Of a stretch of 64,000 nucleotides of DNA, positions 15,950 to 24,531 are shown one piece after another. The notes under the pieces are model-generated. The model was given only the letters and a program-made list of their open reading frames with translations, made no database searches and was not told the origin of the DNA. This DNA is from Oscillospiraceae bacterium (GTDB lineage Bacteria; Bacillota_A; Clostridia; Oscillospirales; Ruminococcaceae). The number at the start of each line of letters is the position of its first letter. Position 1 is the first letter of the stretch. A program made the position numbers and the translations under genes. Location of the stretch: positions 1 to 64,000 of the forward strand of contig JAGAJA010000088.1 in assembly GCA_017829075.1 (NCBI GenBank), in the 5' to 3' direction.

Positions 15950-16120
15950 ATGATGCACAATCGTTATCTCAAAAACCGCTTTGCGGCGGTTGTCGCAATA
16001 GCAACGGTGGCAACAATAGCGATGAACGCTTATGCAAACCTGCCGTTCCATGCGCTTGACCCGCCGGACAGTGGTTTCAAAACATACGTCACTGCGATCC
16101 AGCGGCGTAAGCACAGATAA
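15950..16120 (+). CDS. Small exported or membrane peptide
   Basis: 56 residues, ATG 15950 preceded by AAAGGAGC. Basic N-terminus, a hydrophobic helix (FAAVVAIATVATIAMNAYA, residues 11-29) that could be a signal peptide ending at AYA, then a short soluble tail. No family recognised. It lies between two terminator hairpins and so may be a separately expressed cargo gene. Confidence 0.45.
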   Translation: MMHNRYLKNRFAAVVAIATVATIAMNAYANLPFHALDPPDSGFKTYVTAIQRRKHR

Positions 16121-16122
16121 TC

Positions 16123-16147
16123 AGCACTCCGAATGGGGTGCTTTTTA
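16123..16147 (+). terminator. Rho-independent terminator
   Basis: AGCACTCC (16123-16130) pairs with GGGGTGCT (16135-16142), loop GAAT, then TTTTTATAT. Confidence 0.7.
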
Positions 16148-16183
16148 TATACCTTAAATCATTTTTTACAGGAGGTTTTACAC

Positions 16184-16636
16184 ATGGAAAAACTTTTAAA
16201 ACTCATTCAGAAGCTCGGTATAGAGCTGACCGCAGACCAGACCAAGCAGATCAAGGAGGTCATCGGCAAGGAATTCGTTCCCGCCGAAGCTGCCGCCGCC
16301 GACAAGACCAAGCTGGAGGATCTGACTAAGCAGCTCGCCGAACGCGACAAGGATCTGACGAAGCTGAGATCCGAAAACAAGTCCGAGGAGCTTCAGAAGC
16401 AGCTCGATGATCTGAACACAAAGTACAAGAACGACACCGAAGCCCTCAACTCAAAGCTGGCGGCGCAGGAAACCGAGTTCGCTGCGGAAAAGCTGTTCAG
16501 CGGCTACAAGTTCGCCAGCGAGCGTGTCCGCAAGTCCGTGCTGGAGGAGTTCAAGGGCAAGGGCTTCAAGCTGGAGAACGGTACATTCCTCGGCGGCAAG
16601 GAGTACCTTGAGGAGCTGAAAAAGTTTGTACGATAA
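16184..16636 (+). CDS. Phage scaffolding protein (GP20-like), truncated at its end
   Basis: 150 residues. ATG 16184 is preceded by GGAGGTTTTACAC. The long Lys/Glu-rich coiled-coil (about residues 15-105) followed by AAEKLFSGYKFASERVRKSV is the pattern of phage GP20 minor structural/scaffolding proteins, which help assemble the procapsid. The usual C-terminal tail is missing: after LEELKKFVR the sequence runs into a LamG-type fragment, so a deletion has joined two phage genes. Confidence 0.8.
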   Translation: MEKLLKLIQKLGIELTADQTKQIKEVIGKEFVPAEAAAADKTKLEDLTKQLAERDKDLTKLRSENKSEELQKQLDDLNTKYKNDTEALNSKLAAQETEFAAEKLFSGYKFASERVRKSVLEEFKGKGFKLENGTFLGGKEYLEELKKFVR

Positions 16637-17036
16637 TTCCTACGGAAATATGAGGACTTTCACAGCAAGCGGATATGCTACTGATGGGGAACAGTATAAA
16701 TGCTGGATGGTCGATGCTTACGGAGTTGGTATAAACGGCAGCATTGGCGGTGTGTTTACTCGTTCAGATGACGTATATCACGTCTTAACAATGACTCAAA
16801 AGAACAATGTCGTTAGTCTATATATTGACGGGATTAAGACTGACAAGGACTAAACTTTGAATTATCGTTATGGTGATTATTGGGGGCTGAATTGCATTGC
16901 AAACAACAGCGGAAACGCTACCACTTTCAGCGGAGTAACTGCATTTATTAAGATGTTCGCAATAGGTCGCACACCACACACCGCCGAGCAGATAGCCGCA
17001 AACACCGCATGGCTGAAAAAATACTATAACATATAA
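16626..17036 (+). pseudogene. LamG/concanavalin-like phage structural protein, broken by in-frame stop
   Basis: One frame from 16626 to TAA 17034-17036 encodes a LamG-like jelly-roll fragment, except for a TAA at 16851-16853 (after DGIKTDKD). The translation resumes in the same frame with TLNYRYGDYWGLNCIANNSG and ends HTAEQIAANTAWLKKYYNI, typical of tail-tip or receptor-binding LamG proteins. The 5' part of the gene is missing where it abuts the scaffold gene. It is a non-functional remnant. Confidence 0.7.
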
Positions 17037-17065
17037 TTTATCTTCACAGGAGGTGACCGGAGTGA

Positions 17066-17470
17066 ATGAAAATAGTGGATAATCTCCTTCAGCCTGCCAG
17101 AGAGCAGGAGTTGGCGGCTCAGGCGTGTATCAGCCACATATCCCGGCTTCAACGTATAATTGATCGATTCGCTTCATGTGAAGGCAGCAACCGCGAAGTG
17201 ATGATCGAAACGCTGGATAAGCTCCGGGAAGCCGAGGAGCAGCTAAACAGGCATATTGACCGTCTGGTAGATTACCGAGAAAAGGCTCTGAAATATCTTG
17301 AAAAGCTGACCGGCGAGGAATATGCCGTTATTTACAGATACTACATCAAGGGCGAAAACTGGCAGAAAATCGCTGCTGAAACTTTTATGAGCGAGCGCAG
17401 AGTATATCTACTGAGGTCATCAGCCCTTAATATACTTGAAACATTCTATGAACAGGAGGGTAATAATTGA
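17066..17470 (+). CDS. ArpU/RinA-like phage late regulator (DUF1492 type)
   Basis: 134 residues. GGAGGTGACCGG lies just before the start. A helical N-terminal half (coiled-coil, residues about 10-80) is followed by LTGEEYAVIYRYYIKGENWQ and KIAAETFMSERRVYLLRSSA, a sigma-region-4-like helix-turn-helix. Such proteins activate late gene transcription in phages of Gram-positive hosts. The frame is intact, although neighbouring genes are decayed. It overlaps the amidase start by 4 bases. Confidence 0.75.
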   Translation: MKIVDNLLQPAREQELAAQACISHISRLQRIIDRFASCEGSNREVMIETLDKLREAEEQLNRHIDRLVDYREKALKYLEKLTGEEYAVIYRYYIKGENWQKIAAETFMSERRVYLLRSSALNILETFYEQEGNN

Positions 17471-17847
17471 AGATCATAGACAAAATCATATCCAAGAACC
17501 GGTATAACCGGATAGGACTTGCAAGCACTCCGAAGCGGATCTGCGTGCATTACACTGGGCAGGCGGGGACAGGCGCAGACAGGCTGGCGCTGTATTACGC
17601 TAATGTTGCGGCTGGAATGTTTCCGGATAAGCCGAACAGTTGGACGAGTACTCAGTACATAGTCGGTCTGAATGGCGAGGTCGTCCGCATCGTTCCGGAC
17701 AATGAGATCTCTTATGCAGCTTCCTGACACAATGACGGCACGCTGCACATCGAAGTCTGCTACAAGCAGAACAGCGGCGAGTTTGAACAGGCAAGGCTGA
17801 GGCTAGTGCTTCCAAGTCTGAATAATCAATACATACACAATATTTAA
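17467..17847 (+). pseudogene. N-acetylmuramoyl-L-alanine amidase, interrupted by TGA
   Basis: The frame opens with a TTG at 17467 overlapping the previous stop and encodes an amidase_2-like endolysin N-terminus (KRICVHYTGQ, then STQYIVGLNGEVVRIVPDNE). A TGA at 17725-17727 stands where family members have Gly (ISYAAS[stop]HNDGTLHIEVCYKQNSGEF), consistent with a single GGA to TGA change. The frame continues to 17847, but similarity ends near 17800. The phage lysis gene is therefore dead. Confidence 0.7.
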
Positions 17848-18043
17848 ACCAGATTTTACCCGTGTAAAAATGTGATTTAAGTGAGATTTCAGATTGTTTG
17901 AGAAAACTGCATTAATTTGTGCAAATCTCACAAATTATCAGCTATTTTTCAACAGGAACAGCAAATTTGGTTGAAATATGTCGCTTTTCTCTGGATTGTT
18001 CAAGAAAAAACGGCTCTATAAAGCCATTTAAACGAATATTTAA

Positions 18044-18078
18044 GCCGCCGATTTTTAAAGTATCGGCGGCTATTTTTT
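18044..18078 (+). terminator. Strong Rho-independent terminator
   Basis: GCCGCCGAT (18044-18052) pairs with ATCGGCGGC (18062-18070), then TATTTTTTT. It closes the prophage remnant on the plus strand. The stretch 17848-18043 shows no gene. Confidence 0.8.
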
Positions 18079-18091
18079 TGCAATTTGCTTG

Positions 18092-18208
18092 TCAATTTTT
18101 TGCGTTTTGCGTGGCAGACAACAGCAGCAGACGGCTGCCGGACACAAAATCGACTTGCAGTATAAAGTTTTCCAAGGGGGTTACCGCTGAAATATATTTT
18201 CGTTCCAC
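18092..18208 (-). pseudogene. Truncated DUF2442-like fragment
   Basis: On the minus strand a GTG (18208-18206) preceded by GGAGGAGAATTATT opens a 38-residue frame: MERKYISAVTPLENF followed by ILQVDFVSGSRLLLL, then a stop at 18094-18092. The N-terminal 28 residues look like DUF2442 proteins (about 80-90 residues, often paired with DUF4160 proteins in toxin-antitoxin-like loci); the rest is missing or frameshifted. The family call is from memory. Confidence 0.45.
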
Positions 18209-18249
18209 AATAATTCTCCTCCGATATTTATTGATCCTTTAAAAGGCAA

Positions 18250-18286
18250 TAAAAAATCCACTGTACAATATTGTACAATGGATTTT
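18250..18286 (-). terminator. Palindromic terminator after LuxR regulator
   Basis: The segment 18253-18286 is a near-perfect palindrome with arms AAAATCCACTGTACAAT and ATTGTACAATGGATTTT. On the minus strand the right arm runs into TTTTTTATT. It may also serve as a protein-binding operator because there is no loop. Confidence 0.6.
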
Positions 18287-18309
18287 ATGAAATTAAAATT
18301 AACCAAAGG

Positions 18310-20790
18310 TTAGGTTTTTTGTAAAAATAGTTCGGCAAGCTGCTTTCTCTTGGTTCGTGTGTCGCCCTCAATATGAAGCTTGGAATATATCTGATTTACA
18401 TACTGCTTGACGCTGCCCTCGGAGAGAAACAACCTTTCTGCGATCTCACGGTTAGAAAGCCGCTGCGACATCATCTCTACAATCTCAAATTCCCGCTGCG
18501 TCAGCACATCGAACACAGCCGGACGGGTGTATGCCGCTTTTTGTGATTTTGTTGCTTCGCCAAGCTCGATAATCCTCGCAATGAGGTCACTCTTATTTTT
18601 CCGCGCCAGTATCGGCTGCAAGCGGTCGTAGTTCTCCACAAACGGTATCACAAAGCCGTCCGGTTCGGCATCGGAAAGCGCCCTTGAGAGCCACTCGCTC
18701 GCTTCCTCGGATTTTCCCAGCATTTCATACGCCACAGCGGTCTGAAGGCGGATATGCAGTGCGACCAGCGCATAGTACATTGCTTCGCACACGGCAAGCT
18801 GACCCGTGCTGCGCCCGATAACCTTTGCATAAGCGCCCTGCGCAAGGTACACCTGATTTTCGATCATCTCCATCATTGGCTTGCCCTGTGCCTGGAAGTT
18901 GATAGTGGAAAGCTGATGCTCGGCAAAAACGGCAGGGATCTGTTCCGGCTCACCCAGCAGGGCGTAGTAGTAGGCAGCGGTGGCGCTCCAGATATTCACC
19001 CATGTTGCGTTATGCAGCCTCAGCAGTTCTACACGGCGTTCCTCAAAGGAATATCGCTGCTCTACATCAGTACACAGGGAAAGCCGCCATGCGAGGAAGT
19101 CACAGCAAAGCGCCATGTTCACCTGCCCGTTCCCCTCGATCTGAGCATAAACGCTTTCCAATTCGATGTGCGCGTCCGTGAAGCGCCCCTGCTGAAAGGC
19201 TGCCTCTGCACGCATGATTTTTTCTGCGCCCTGCCCATGACCGTTTGTAATTTTATAATAGTGGGGCATACACTCGTCCATCTCTGCAAGCTCGCTTTGC
19301 AGCTCCCCCGGCGCGCGGTAAAACATCATCAGGACTGACGGTGAGCCAAATGGCCAGCCGCCGCTATTGTGAATGCTGATCGCAGGACGCGACATCTGCG
19401 CGCTGGCGCTGCGGTGCAGACGGCTCATGGCGCTGATGTCGTTATAGCACAGGAAGCTCATGATCAGGTCGCTCTCACCCAGCAGGTCGCCGCGCTCCTT
19501 TGCGGACATATTCGGGTGCTCCTCGATTGCAGCCATCAAAATGGCTTTCATTTCCAGCATTCTGGGAATCAGCCTCCAGTAGAACATACAGCGCATCAGC
19601 ACTAAAATTGACAGCGGATGCTCTTTCAGCACGGAAACAGGGCAGGCTTCAATATCGGCGAGAATGATCTGCGGATCAAGCGAGGAGAGCAGAATACCCG
19701 CGTCTTTTTGTATCACGCGCAGCAGGGCGTCATAATCTCCATTCTGCCGGTAAAATGCAATGGCATGCAGATATTGTCCGCTGTTTTCATACCACGATCC
19801 GAAGCGTTCCAGATAGAACGACTGTTTTTCCTTTTCCAGCATCAGGAATGTGCGCTCGGCGCATTCCTTCATCATGTGGTGAAAGCGGAAAGTCACGCCG
19901 TCCGGCAGACATTTGACAAATGCGTTTTGCTCGGTCAATACGCAAAGGAGCTTTTCCGCGTCGTCGTCCCCTGTGACGAAGCGCGCCATTTCCACGGTAA
20001 ACTCATCGGCAAGCCCCATTACCGCCAGAAACTCCTGCTGCTTTTCGGGCAGCGGGTCAATCATAGCGGCGGTGAACGTGGTATAGATGTCGGAATCGTG
20101 CTCGGGCAGCGTTCCGCGTTCGGTGAGCGTCAGCAGGTTCAGATATACTGCGGAAAACCAACCCTCGCTGGAGTAAAGCAGGGCTTCTACCTGCGAATCG
20201 GAAAGCTCTGTGCCGCAGCGGTGAGCATAAACGGCAAGCTCCGTGTGGTTCAGCCGCAGGTGCTCCGTGCCGATACGGTAAACCCTGCCCCCCAGCCGAA
20301 GGGTTTCTGCGGCGGGAAGAAAACGGTCGCGGCTTGCAACGATAAGGTGTACATTACCCGGCATACGGTTTGCAAGAGTGCAGAGAAAATCAGAAACGCG
20401 ACTGTCCGTCAACAGGTGAAAATCGTCAATAAAGATATAGCAGGCAGTTTCTCCTGCCAGTTCATGGCAGAGTTCGTCTGCAAGCAGTCCCCCTCCTGCG
20501 GCGTCCGTGGGGCAGGTATAGTCCCGCAGGAAGTCAAAGCCCACCCGTGCAAAGGCGTCCTGCACGCTTTTCCAGAAGATCGCAAGATTGTCGGAATATA
20601 CGCTGATACGAACAACTCGCAGAGAATGCGCCTTTGCCTGCTGCTCCAGATACCAGTTCACCGCCGTTGTTTTGCCATAACCCATAGGTGCCACCACTGT
20701 GGTCAGGGCGCAGCGAGAGATAGGCCGCAGACATTCCTGCAGCCGCTCGGATATGTAAATGGTATTCAGGTTCCATTTTGGTTTTGGCAT
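18310..20790 (-). CDS. MalT-like LuxR-family transcriptional regulator (LAL type)
   Basis: 826 residues from ATG 20790-20788, preceded by GGAGGTGTACGTC. An N-terminal signal-transduction ATPase (Walker A VAPMGYGKTT, about residues 33-42; ETACYIFIDDFHLL as Walker B) is followed by a long helical TPR-like region and a C-terminal LuxR helix-turn-helix (about 757-820: LTQREFEIVEMMSQRLSNRE then IAERLFLSEGSVKQYVNQIY). Such proteins activate target genes when a ligand binds. No obvious target gene is adjacent, so the regulon is unknown. Confidence 0.9.
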   Translation of the reverse strand: MPKPKWNLNTIYISERLQECLRPISRCALTTVVAPMGYGKTTAVNWYLEQQAKAHSLRVVRISVYSDNLAIFWKSVQDAFARVGFDFLRDYTCPTDAAGGGLLADELCHELAGETACYIFIDDFHLLTDSRVSDFLCTLANRMPGNVHLIVASRDRFLPAAETLRLGGRVYRIGTEHLRLNHTELAVYAHRCGTELSDSQVEALLYSSEGWFSAVYLNLLTLTERGTLPEHDSDIYTTFTAAMIDPLPEKQQEFLAVMGLADEFTVEMARFVTGDDDAEKLLCVLTEQNAFVKCLPDGVTFRFHHMMKECAERTFLMLEKEKQSFYLERFGSWYENSGQYLHAIAFYRQNGDYDALLRVIQKDAGILLSSLDPQIILADIEACPVSVLKEHPLSILVLMRCMFYWRLIPRMLEMKAILMAAIEEHPNMSAKERGDLLGESDLIMSFLCYNDISAMSRLHRSASAQMSRPAISIHNSGGWPFGSPSVLMMFYRAPGELQSELAEMDECMPHYYKITNGHGQGAEKIMRAEAAFQQGRFTDAHIELESVYAQIEGNGQVNMALCCDFLAWRLSLCTDVEQRYSFEERRVELLRLHNATWVNIWSATAAYYYALLGEPEQIPAVFAEHQLSTINFQAQGKPMMEMIENQVYLAQGAYAKVIGRSTGQLAVCEAMYYALVALHIRLQTAVAYEMLGKSEEASEWLSRALSDAEPDGFVIPFVENYDRLQPILARKNKSDLIARIIELGEATKSQKAAYTRPAVFDVLTQREFEIVEMMSQRLSNREIAERLFLSEGSVKQYVNQIYSKLHIEGDTRTKRKQLAELFLQKT

Positions 20791-20910
20791 GACGTACACC
20801 TCCAACTTACTCAAAATTATATCACATTCTAGAATATAAATCAATATTTCTTCATAAAAATAAAGTTCCTATGAGCTATGGGAAAAGATATTCAAACTTG
20901 TAACAAGAAT

Positions 20911-20940
20911 ACCGTCTTGGGCGACCGAGGCGGTAATTTT
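20911..20940 (+). terminator. Orphan terminator hairpin with GNRA loop
   Basis: ACCGTCT (20911-20917) pairs with AGGCGGT (20928-20934), extended by GG/CC around a GCGA loop, then AATTTT. It has the same design as 31713-31740. No plus-strand gene precedes it. The divergent gap 20791-21094 otherwise contains only possible decayed coding sequence and no gene I can support. Confidence 0.55.
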
Positions 20941-21094
20941 ATGCGATAAATTGCTTGACGAGTTAACCGACACCCAAACAGCCGCAAGCCACCTTTGAAA
21001 GAATTAACGGCTTAGCAGTTTAATATTGAAATTATTGGTTGATTGTGATATAATAAACTCATCGACATATCGGAATTTGAAAAGGAGAATACTT

Positions 21095-21607
21095 ATGATT
21101 TTAGAAACAGAAAGGCTGATTCTTCGCAGGTTTTCAGCTGGTGATTTGAGTGACTTGTTTGAATATTTATCAGATGAAGAAGTGGTTAAATTTGAGCCGT
21201 ATAAGGTAATGAGTTTGGAAGAAACAAAGAATAATCTGAAATGGCGGATCGAAACAGACGAAATGATCGCAGTGGAGTTAAAGGAGAGCCAAAAAGTGAT
21301 TGGCAATATCTATCTTGGAAAAAGAGATTTCAATTCACTTGAAATAGGATATGTATTTAATCGCAAATTTTGGGGAAAAGGATACGCAAAAGAAGGTTGT
21401 GCAGCAATAATTCAATTCTCTTTCAATAATGGTATCCATAGAATATTTGCAGAATGTGATCCCGACAATATAAATTCCTGGAGATTTCTGGAATCTATCG
21501 GATTTGAAAAAGAAGCACATTTAAAACAAAATGTTTACTTTTGGACAGATGAACAAGGAAATCCTATCTGGAAAGACACTTACATATATTCAAAATTGAA
21601 TTTATAA
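21095..21607 (+). CDS. GNAT acetyltransferase (RimJ/RimL-like)
   Basis: 170 residues from ATG 21095, preceded by AAAAGGAGAATACTT. The start MILETERLILRRFSAGDL is typical of RimJ/RimL-type GNAT proteins, and FNRKFWGKGYAKEGCAAIIQ contains the acetyl-CoA loop (Q/RxxGxG/A-like, GKGYA). The ending NINSWRFLESIGFEKEAHLK is conserved in this group. The gene is AT-rich compared with its neighbours, which suggests acquisition. The substrate (ribosomal protein, antibiotic or small amine) cannot be told. Confidence 0.85.
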   Translation: MILETERLILRRFSAGDLSDLFEYLSDEEVVKFEPYKVMSLEETKNNLKWRIETDEMIAVELKESQKVIGNIYLGKRDFNSLEIGYVFNRKFWGKGYAKEGCAAIIQFSFNNGIHRIFAECDPDNINSWRFLESIGFEKEAHLKQNVYFWTDEQGNPIWKDTYIYSKLNL

Positions 21608-21882
21608 TGGCATTTTGGCATATCAAAAGCAACGCAGTTCAGATCATTTACAATCCTCAGGCAGATACAGGAGATAGTCGCAAGCAACACCGATATAGAG
21701 GTATGAAATCTGGTATCGGAATGGTAAGCAACTTAGCAGAATATCAGAAAGGGATATGGTGATCCTTTGCCCTGCGGACAGGTAATGCGGTTTCCCTGTC
21801 ATTTTAATACGTTTTTAAATAGGTTTTGTGCAAAATGACCATTTTTTTTAACTAAATTCTACACATAAAAAAATTTGAGGAA
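21608..21882. other. Intergenic stretch with no gene seen
   Basis: Between the acetyltransferase and the hydrogenase promoter there is no convincing coding frame on either strand. An AT-rich segment (about 21840-21882) leads into the promoter. No clear terminator is visible. Confidence 0.4.
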
Positions 21883-21911
21883 TTGATTTTTGAAAAATAA
21901 TGTGTTAAAAT
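21883..21911 (+). promoter_or_regulatory. Promoter of hydrogenase operon
   Basis: TTGATT (21883-21888), 17-base spacer, TAAAAT (21906-21911), 51 bases before hydC, in an AT-rich upstream region. Confidence 0.65.
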
Positions 21912-21962
21912 AATATATATCGTATGTTCCTATACGATAAATCTACAACAGGAGGCTACAAC

Positions 21963-22457
21963 ATGGCATTAAAGAAAAGTGCTGTTCCCTTTTCGGGAAC
22001 TGCCGAGCAGGAAGAGCGGCTTCGTGCGGTGATCGCTGAGCATAAGGATGATCCCGGTGCGCTTATGCCTATTCTCCAGAAAGCTCAGGACATTTACGGT
22101 TATCTTCCCATTGAGGTTCAGACCATAATAGCGGAAGCCTTGGAAATACCGCTTGAAAAGGTGTACGGAACCGTTACGTTTTACGCCCAGTTCTCCATTA
22201 ACCCAAAGGGAAAATACAGAATATCCGTTTGTCTGGGAACAGCTTGTTATGTCAAAGGGGCGGGCGACATCTTCAACAAATTTCAGGAACGACTCGGTAT
22301 CGGAAACGGCGAGATCACTCCCGACGGTAAATTCTCGCTTGATGCGTGCCGCTGTATAGGCGCGTGTGGTTTGGCTCCCGTTATTATGGTCAACGACGAC
22401 GTTTACGGAAAGCTTACCGTGGACGATGTGGATAAGATACTGGAGAAGTATAAATGA
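21963..22457 (+). CDS. hydC: Bifurcating [FeFe]-hydrogenase gamma subunit HydC (NuoE-like)
   Basis: 164 residues from ATG 21963, preceded by ACAGGAGGCTACAAC. It is a NuoE-type thioredoxin-fold protein binding one [2Fe-2S] cluster through CLGTAC (first pair) and CRCIGAC (second pair), with YGTVTFYAQF before them. In electron-bifurcating hydrogenases this small subunit joins HydB. It is the first gene of the hydC-hydB-hydA operon. The 160-base gap to hydB, unusual for such an operon, holds an inverted-repeat element. Confidence 0.9.
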   Translation: MALKKSAVPFSGTAEQEERLRAVIAEHKDDPGALMPILQKAQDIYGYLPIEVQTIIAEALEIPLEKVYGTVTFYAQFSINPKGKYRISVCLGTACYVKGAGDIFNKFQERLGIGNGEITPDGKFSLDACRCIGACGLAPVIMVNDDVYGKLTVDDVDKILEKYK

Positions 22458-22467
22458 TAATACATAG

Positions 22468-22599
22468 AGGGCATCTCTAGAAACTCTTTCATGACAGCTT
22501 TTCAACGGTCTGTATCATCCAGATGTGAGGTTTTGTGCTTTGCGTAAGATACAGGTCATATACGAGGAGCTGTTCGTGTTTCGATTTTAGGGATACCCT
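22468..22599. repeat. MITE-like inverted-repeat element inside hyd operon
   Basis: The ends are AGGGCATCTCTAGAAAC (22468-22484) and, read on the minus strand, AGGGTATCCCTAAAATC (22599-22583): 13 of 17 bases match. Nested arms inside include CTGTATC/GATACAG. The same terminal consensus (AGGGYAYCYCTARAA) ends the element at 53593-53830. It contains no gene and lies between hydC and hydB. Confidence 0.65.
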
Positions 22600-22617
22600 A
22601 GAAAGGGAAATCCGACT

Positions 22618-24492
22618 ATGGATAGAATTAACACATTAGATCAACTTAACACTGTCAAAGCCAAAGCCGCTGAGGTCGTAAAGGTTCGCGTTGATGGCAA
22701 TGCAGGCGATGTTAGGGACGTTTTGGTCTGCGGCGGTACAGGCTGTACCTCCTCCGGCTCTATGAAGATAATCGAAAAGCTTGAGGAAGAGATTAGGCTT
22801 CAGGGACTTGAGGGCAAAGTTAACGTCATTAAAACCGGCTGTTTCGGTTTGTGTGCTTTGGGTCCCATTATGATTGTATACCCTGAGGGTACGTTTTACT
22901 CAAAAATGGAATTGTCGCACGTTCCCGAGATCGTTGAAAGTCACCTTAAGAACGGTGTTCCCGTCAAGAAATATCTCTATGCGGAAACCGTTGACAACGA
23001 CACGATCAAGTCGCTGAACGAAACGAAATTCTACGCGCATCAGCACCGCGTGGCGCTTCGCAACTGCGGACTTATCTCACCGGAGCATATTGAGGAATAC
23101 ATAGCGCGCGACGGCTATCAGGCGCTCTATAAGGTACTTACGTCAATGTCGCAGGACGATGTTATCGACGTTATGCTGAAATCGGGACTTCGCGGACGCG
23201 GCGGCGCGGGATTCCCCACAGGACGCAAATGGCAGTTCGCAAAGGCTTCCGTAAGCGACCAAAAGTACGTTTGCTGCAATGCCGACGAGGGAGACCCCGG
23301 CGCATTTATGGATCGTTCCGTGCTTGAGGGCGATCCGCACAGCGTTATTGAGGCTATGGCGATAGCAGGCTACACTATCGGCGCAAATCAAGGTTACATA
23401 TATGTCCGTGCGGAGTATCCGATAGCCGTTGAGCGCCTGACCATCGCAATAAAGCAGGCGGAAGAAGCGGGAATGCTTGGCGATAACATTTTTGGCACGG
23501 GATTCTCGTTCCGTCTTGGCTTAAGACTCGGAGCGGGCGCGTTTGTATGTGGTGAGGAAACCGCGCTTATGTCCTCTATTGAGGGCAATCGCGGCGAGCC
23601 GAGAGTCCGTCCTCCGTTCCCCGCCGTAAAGGGCTTGTTTGCAAAGCCTACTATCCTCAACAATGTTGAAACATACGCGAATGTCTGTCAGATCATTCTG
23701 AACGGACCAGAATGGTTCGCTTCAATGGGTACGGAGAAATCCAAGGGTACAAAGGTATTTGCGCTCGGCGGCAAGATTCACAATACTGGACTTGTTGAAG
23801 TTCCTATGGGAACAACGCTTCGCACGGTTATTGAGGACATTGGCGGCGGTATTCCGAACGGCAAAAAGTTCAAGGCGGCTCAGACGGGAGGACCTTCTGG
23901 CGGCTGTATTCCTGCTGAACATCTGGATATCCCGATTGATTATGATAACCTTATCTCGATCGGCTCTATGATGGGTTCGGGAGGACTTATCGTAATGGAC
24001 GAGGACAACTGTATGGTGGATATCGCCAAGTTCTTCCTCGAATTCACCGTTGACGAGAGCTGCGGCAAATGTACTGCCTGTCGTATAGGAACCAAGAGAA
24101 TGTATGAGATACTCACCAAGATCACCGAAGGAAAGGCGGAAATGGAGGATCTCGACAAGCTCGAAGAACTTTGCTATTATATAAAGGACAACGCGCTTTG
24201 CGGACTTGGACAAACCGCTCCAAACCCGGTTTTGTCAACTATGCGCTACTTTAAGGATGAATATATAGCTCATGTTAGGGATAAAAGATGCCCAGCCGGC
24301 GTCTGCAAGAGCTTGCTTTCGTATAAGATTGATCCCACGCTGTGCAAGGGCTGCTCGCTGTGTGCTAAGAAATGCCCCGTGGAAGCTATCAGCGGCGAGG
24401 TGAAAAAACCATTCAGCATTGATACAAGCAAGTGCATCAAGTGCGGTCTCTGCGCGTCCAACTGTAAGTTCGGCGCAATCAGTAAGTCGTAA
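22618..24492 (+). CDS. hydB: Bifurcating [FeFe]-hydrogenase beta subunit HydB (NuoF-like)
   Basis: 624 residues. An N-terminal thioredoxin-like [2Fe-2S] domain (CGGTGCTSSG and CFGLCALGP) is followed by the NuoF core with the FMN/NADH-binding GLRGRGGAGFPTGRKW (about residues 190-205), a [4Fe-4S] motif CGKCTACRIGTKRM (about 482-495) and a C-terminal two-cluster ferredoxin (CKGCSLCAKKC, CIKCGLCASNC). It takes electrons to or from NAD(H) and feeds HydA. It follows the inverted-repeat element, and its AAAGGGAAAT site is weaker than those of its partners. Confidence 0.95.
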   Translation: MDRINTLDQLNTVKAKAAEVVKVRVDGNAGDVRDVLVCGGTGCTSSGSMKIIEKLEEEIRLQGLEGKVNVIKTGCFGLCALGPIMIVYPEGTFYSKMELSHVPEIVESHLKNGVPVKKYLYAETVDNDTIKSLNETKFYAHQHRVALRNCGLISPEHIEEYIARDGYQALYKVLTSMSQDDVIDVMLKSGLRGRGGAGFPTGRKWQFAKASVSDQKYVCCNADEGDPGAFMDRSVLEGDPHSVIEAMAIAGYTIGANQGYIYVRAEYPIAVERLTIAIKQAEEAGMLGDNIFGTGFSFRLGLRLGAGAFVCGEETALMSSIEGNRGEPRVRPPFPAVKGLFAKPTILNNVETYANVCQIILNGPEWFASMGTEKSKGTKVFALGGKIHNTGLVEVPMGTTLRTVIEDIGGGIPNGKKFKAAQTGGPSGGCIPAEHLDIPIDYDNLISIGSMMGSGGLIVMDEDNCMVDIAKFFLEFTVDESCGKCTACRIGTKRMYEILTKITEGKAEMEDLDKLEELCYYIKDNALCGLGQTAPNPVLSTMRYFKDEYIAHVRDKRCPAGVCKSLLSYKIDPTLCKGCSLCAKKCPVEAISGEVKKPFSIDTSKCIKCGLCASNCKFGAISKS

Positions 24493-24531
24493 TTCGCCAT
24501 GGAATTTGCAGATTTAAATAAGGAGAAGAAT

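Noticed and set aside
16851..17727. Stop codons in the LamG and amidase genes as possible recoding (for example TGA read as an amino acid)
   Set aside because: Two different stops (TAA and TGA) would both need recoding, whereas other genes here use TGA and TAA normally. Decay is simpler.
19618..20832. A 404-residue open frame on the plus strand
   Set aside because: It lies antisense to the MalT-like regulator, whose minus-strand frame has clear Walker and LuxR motifs. The antisense frame has no domain or ribosome site.
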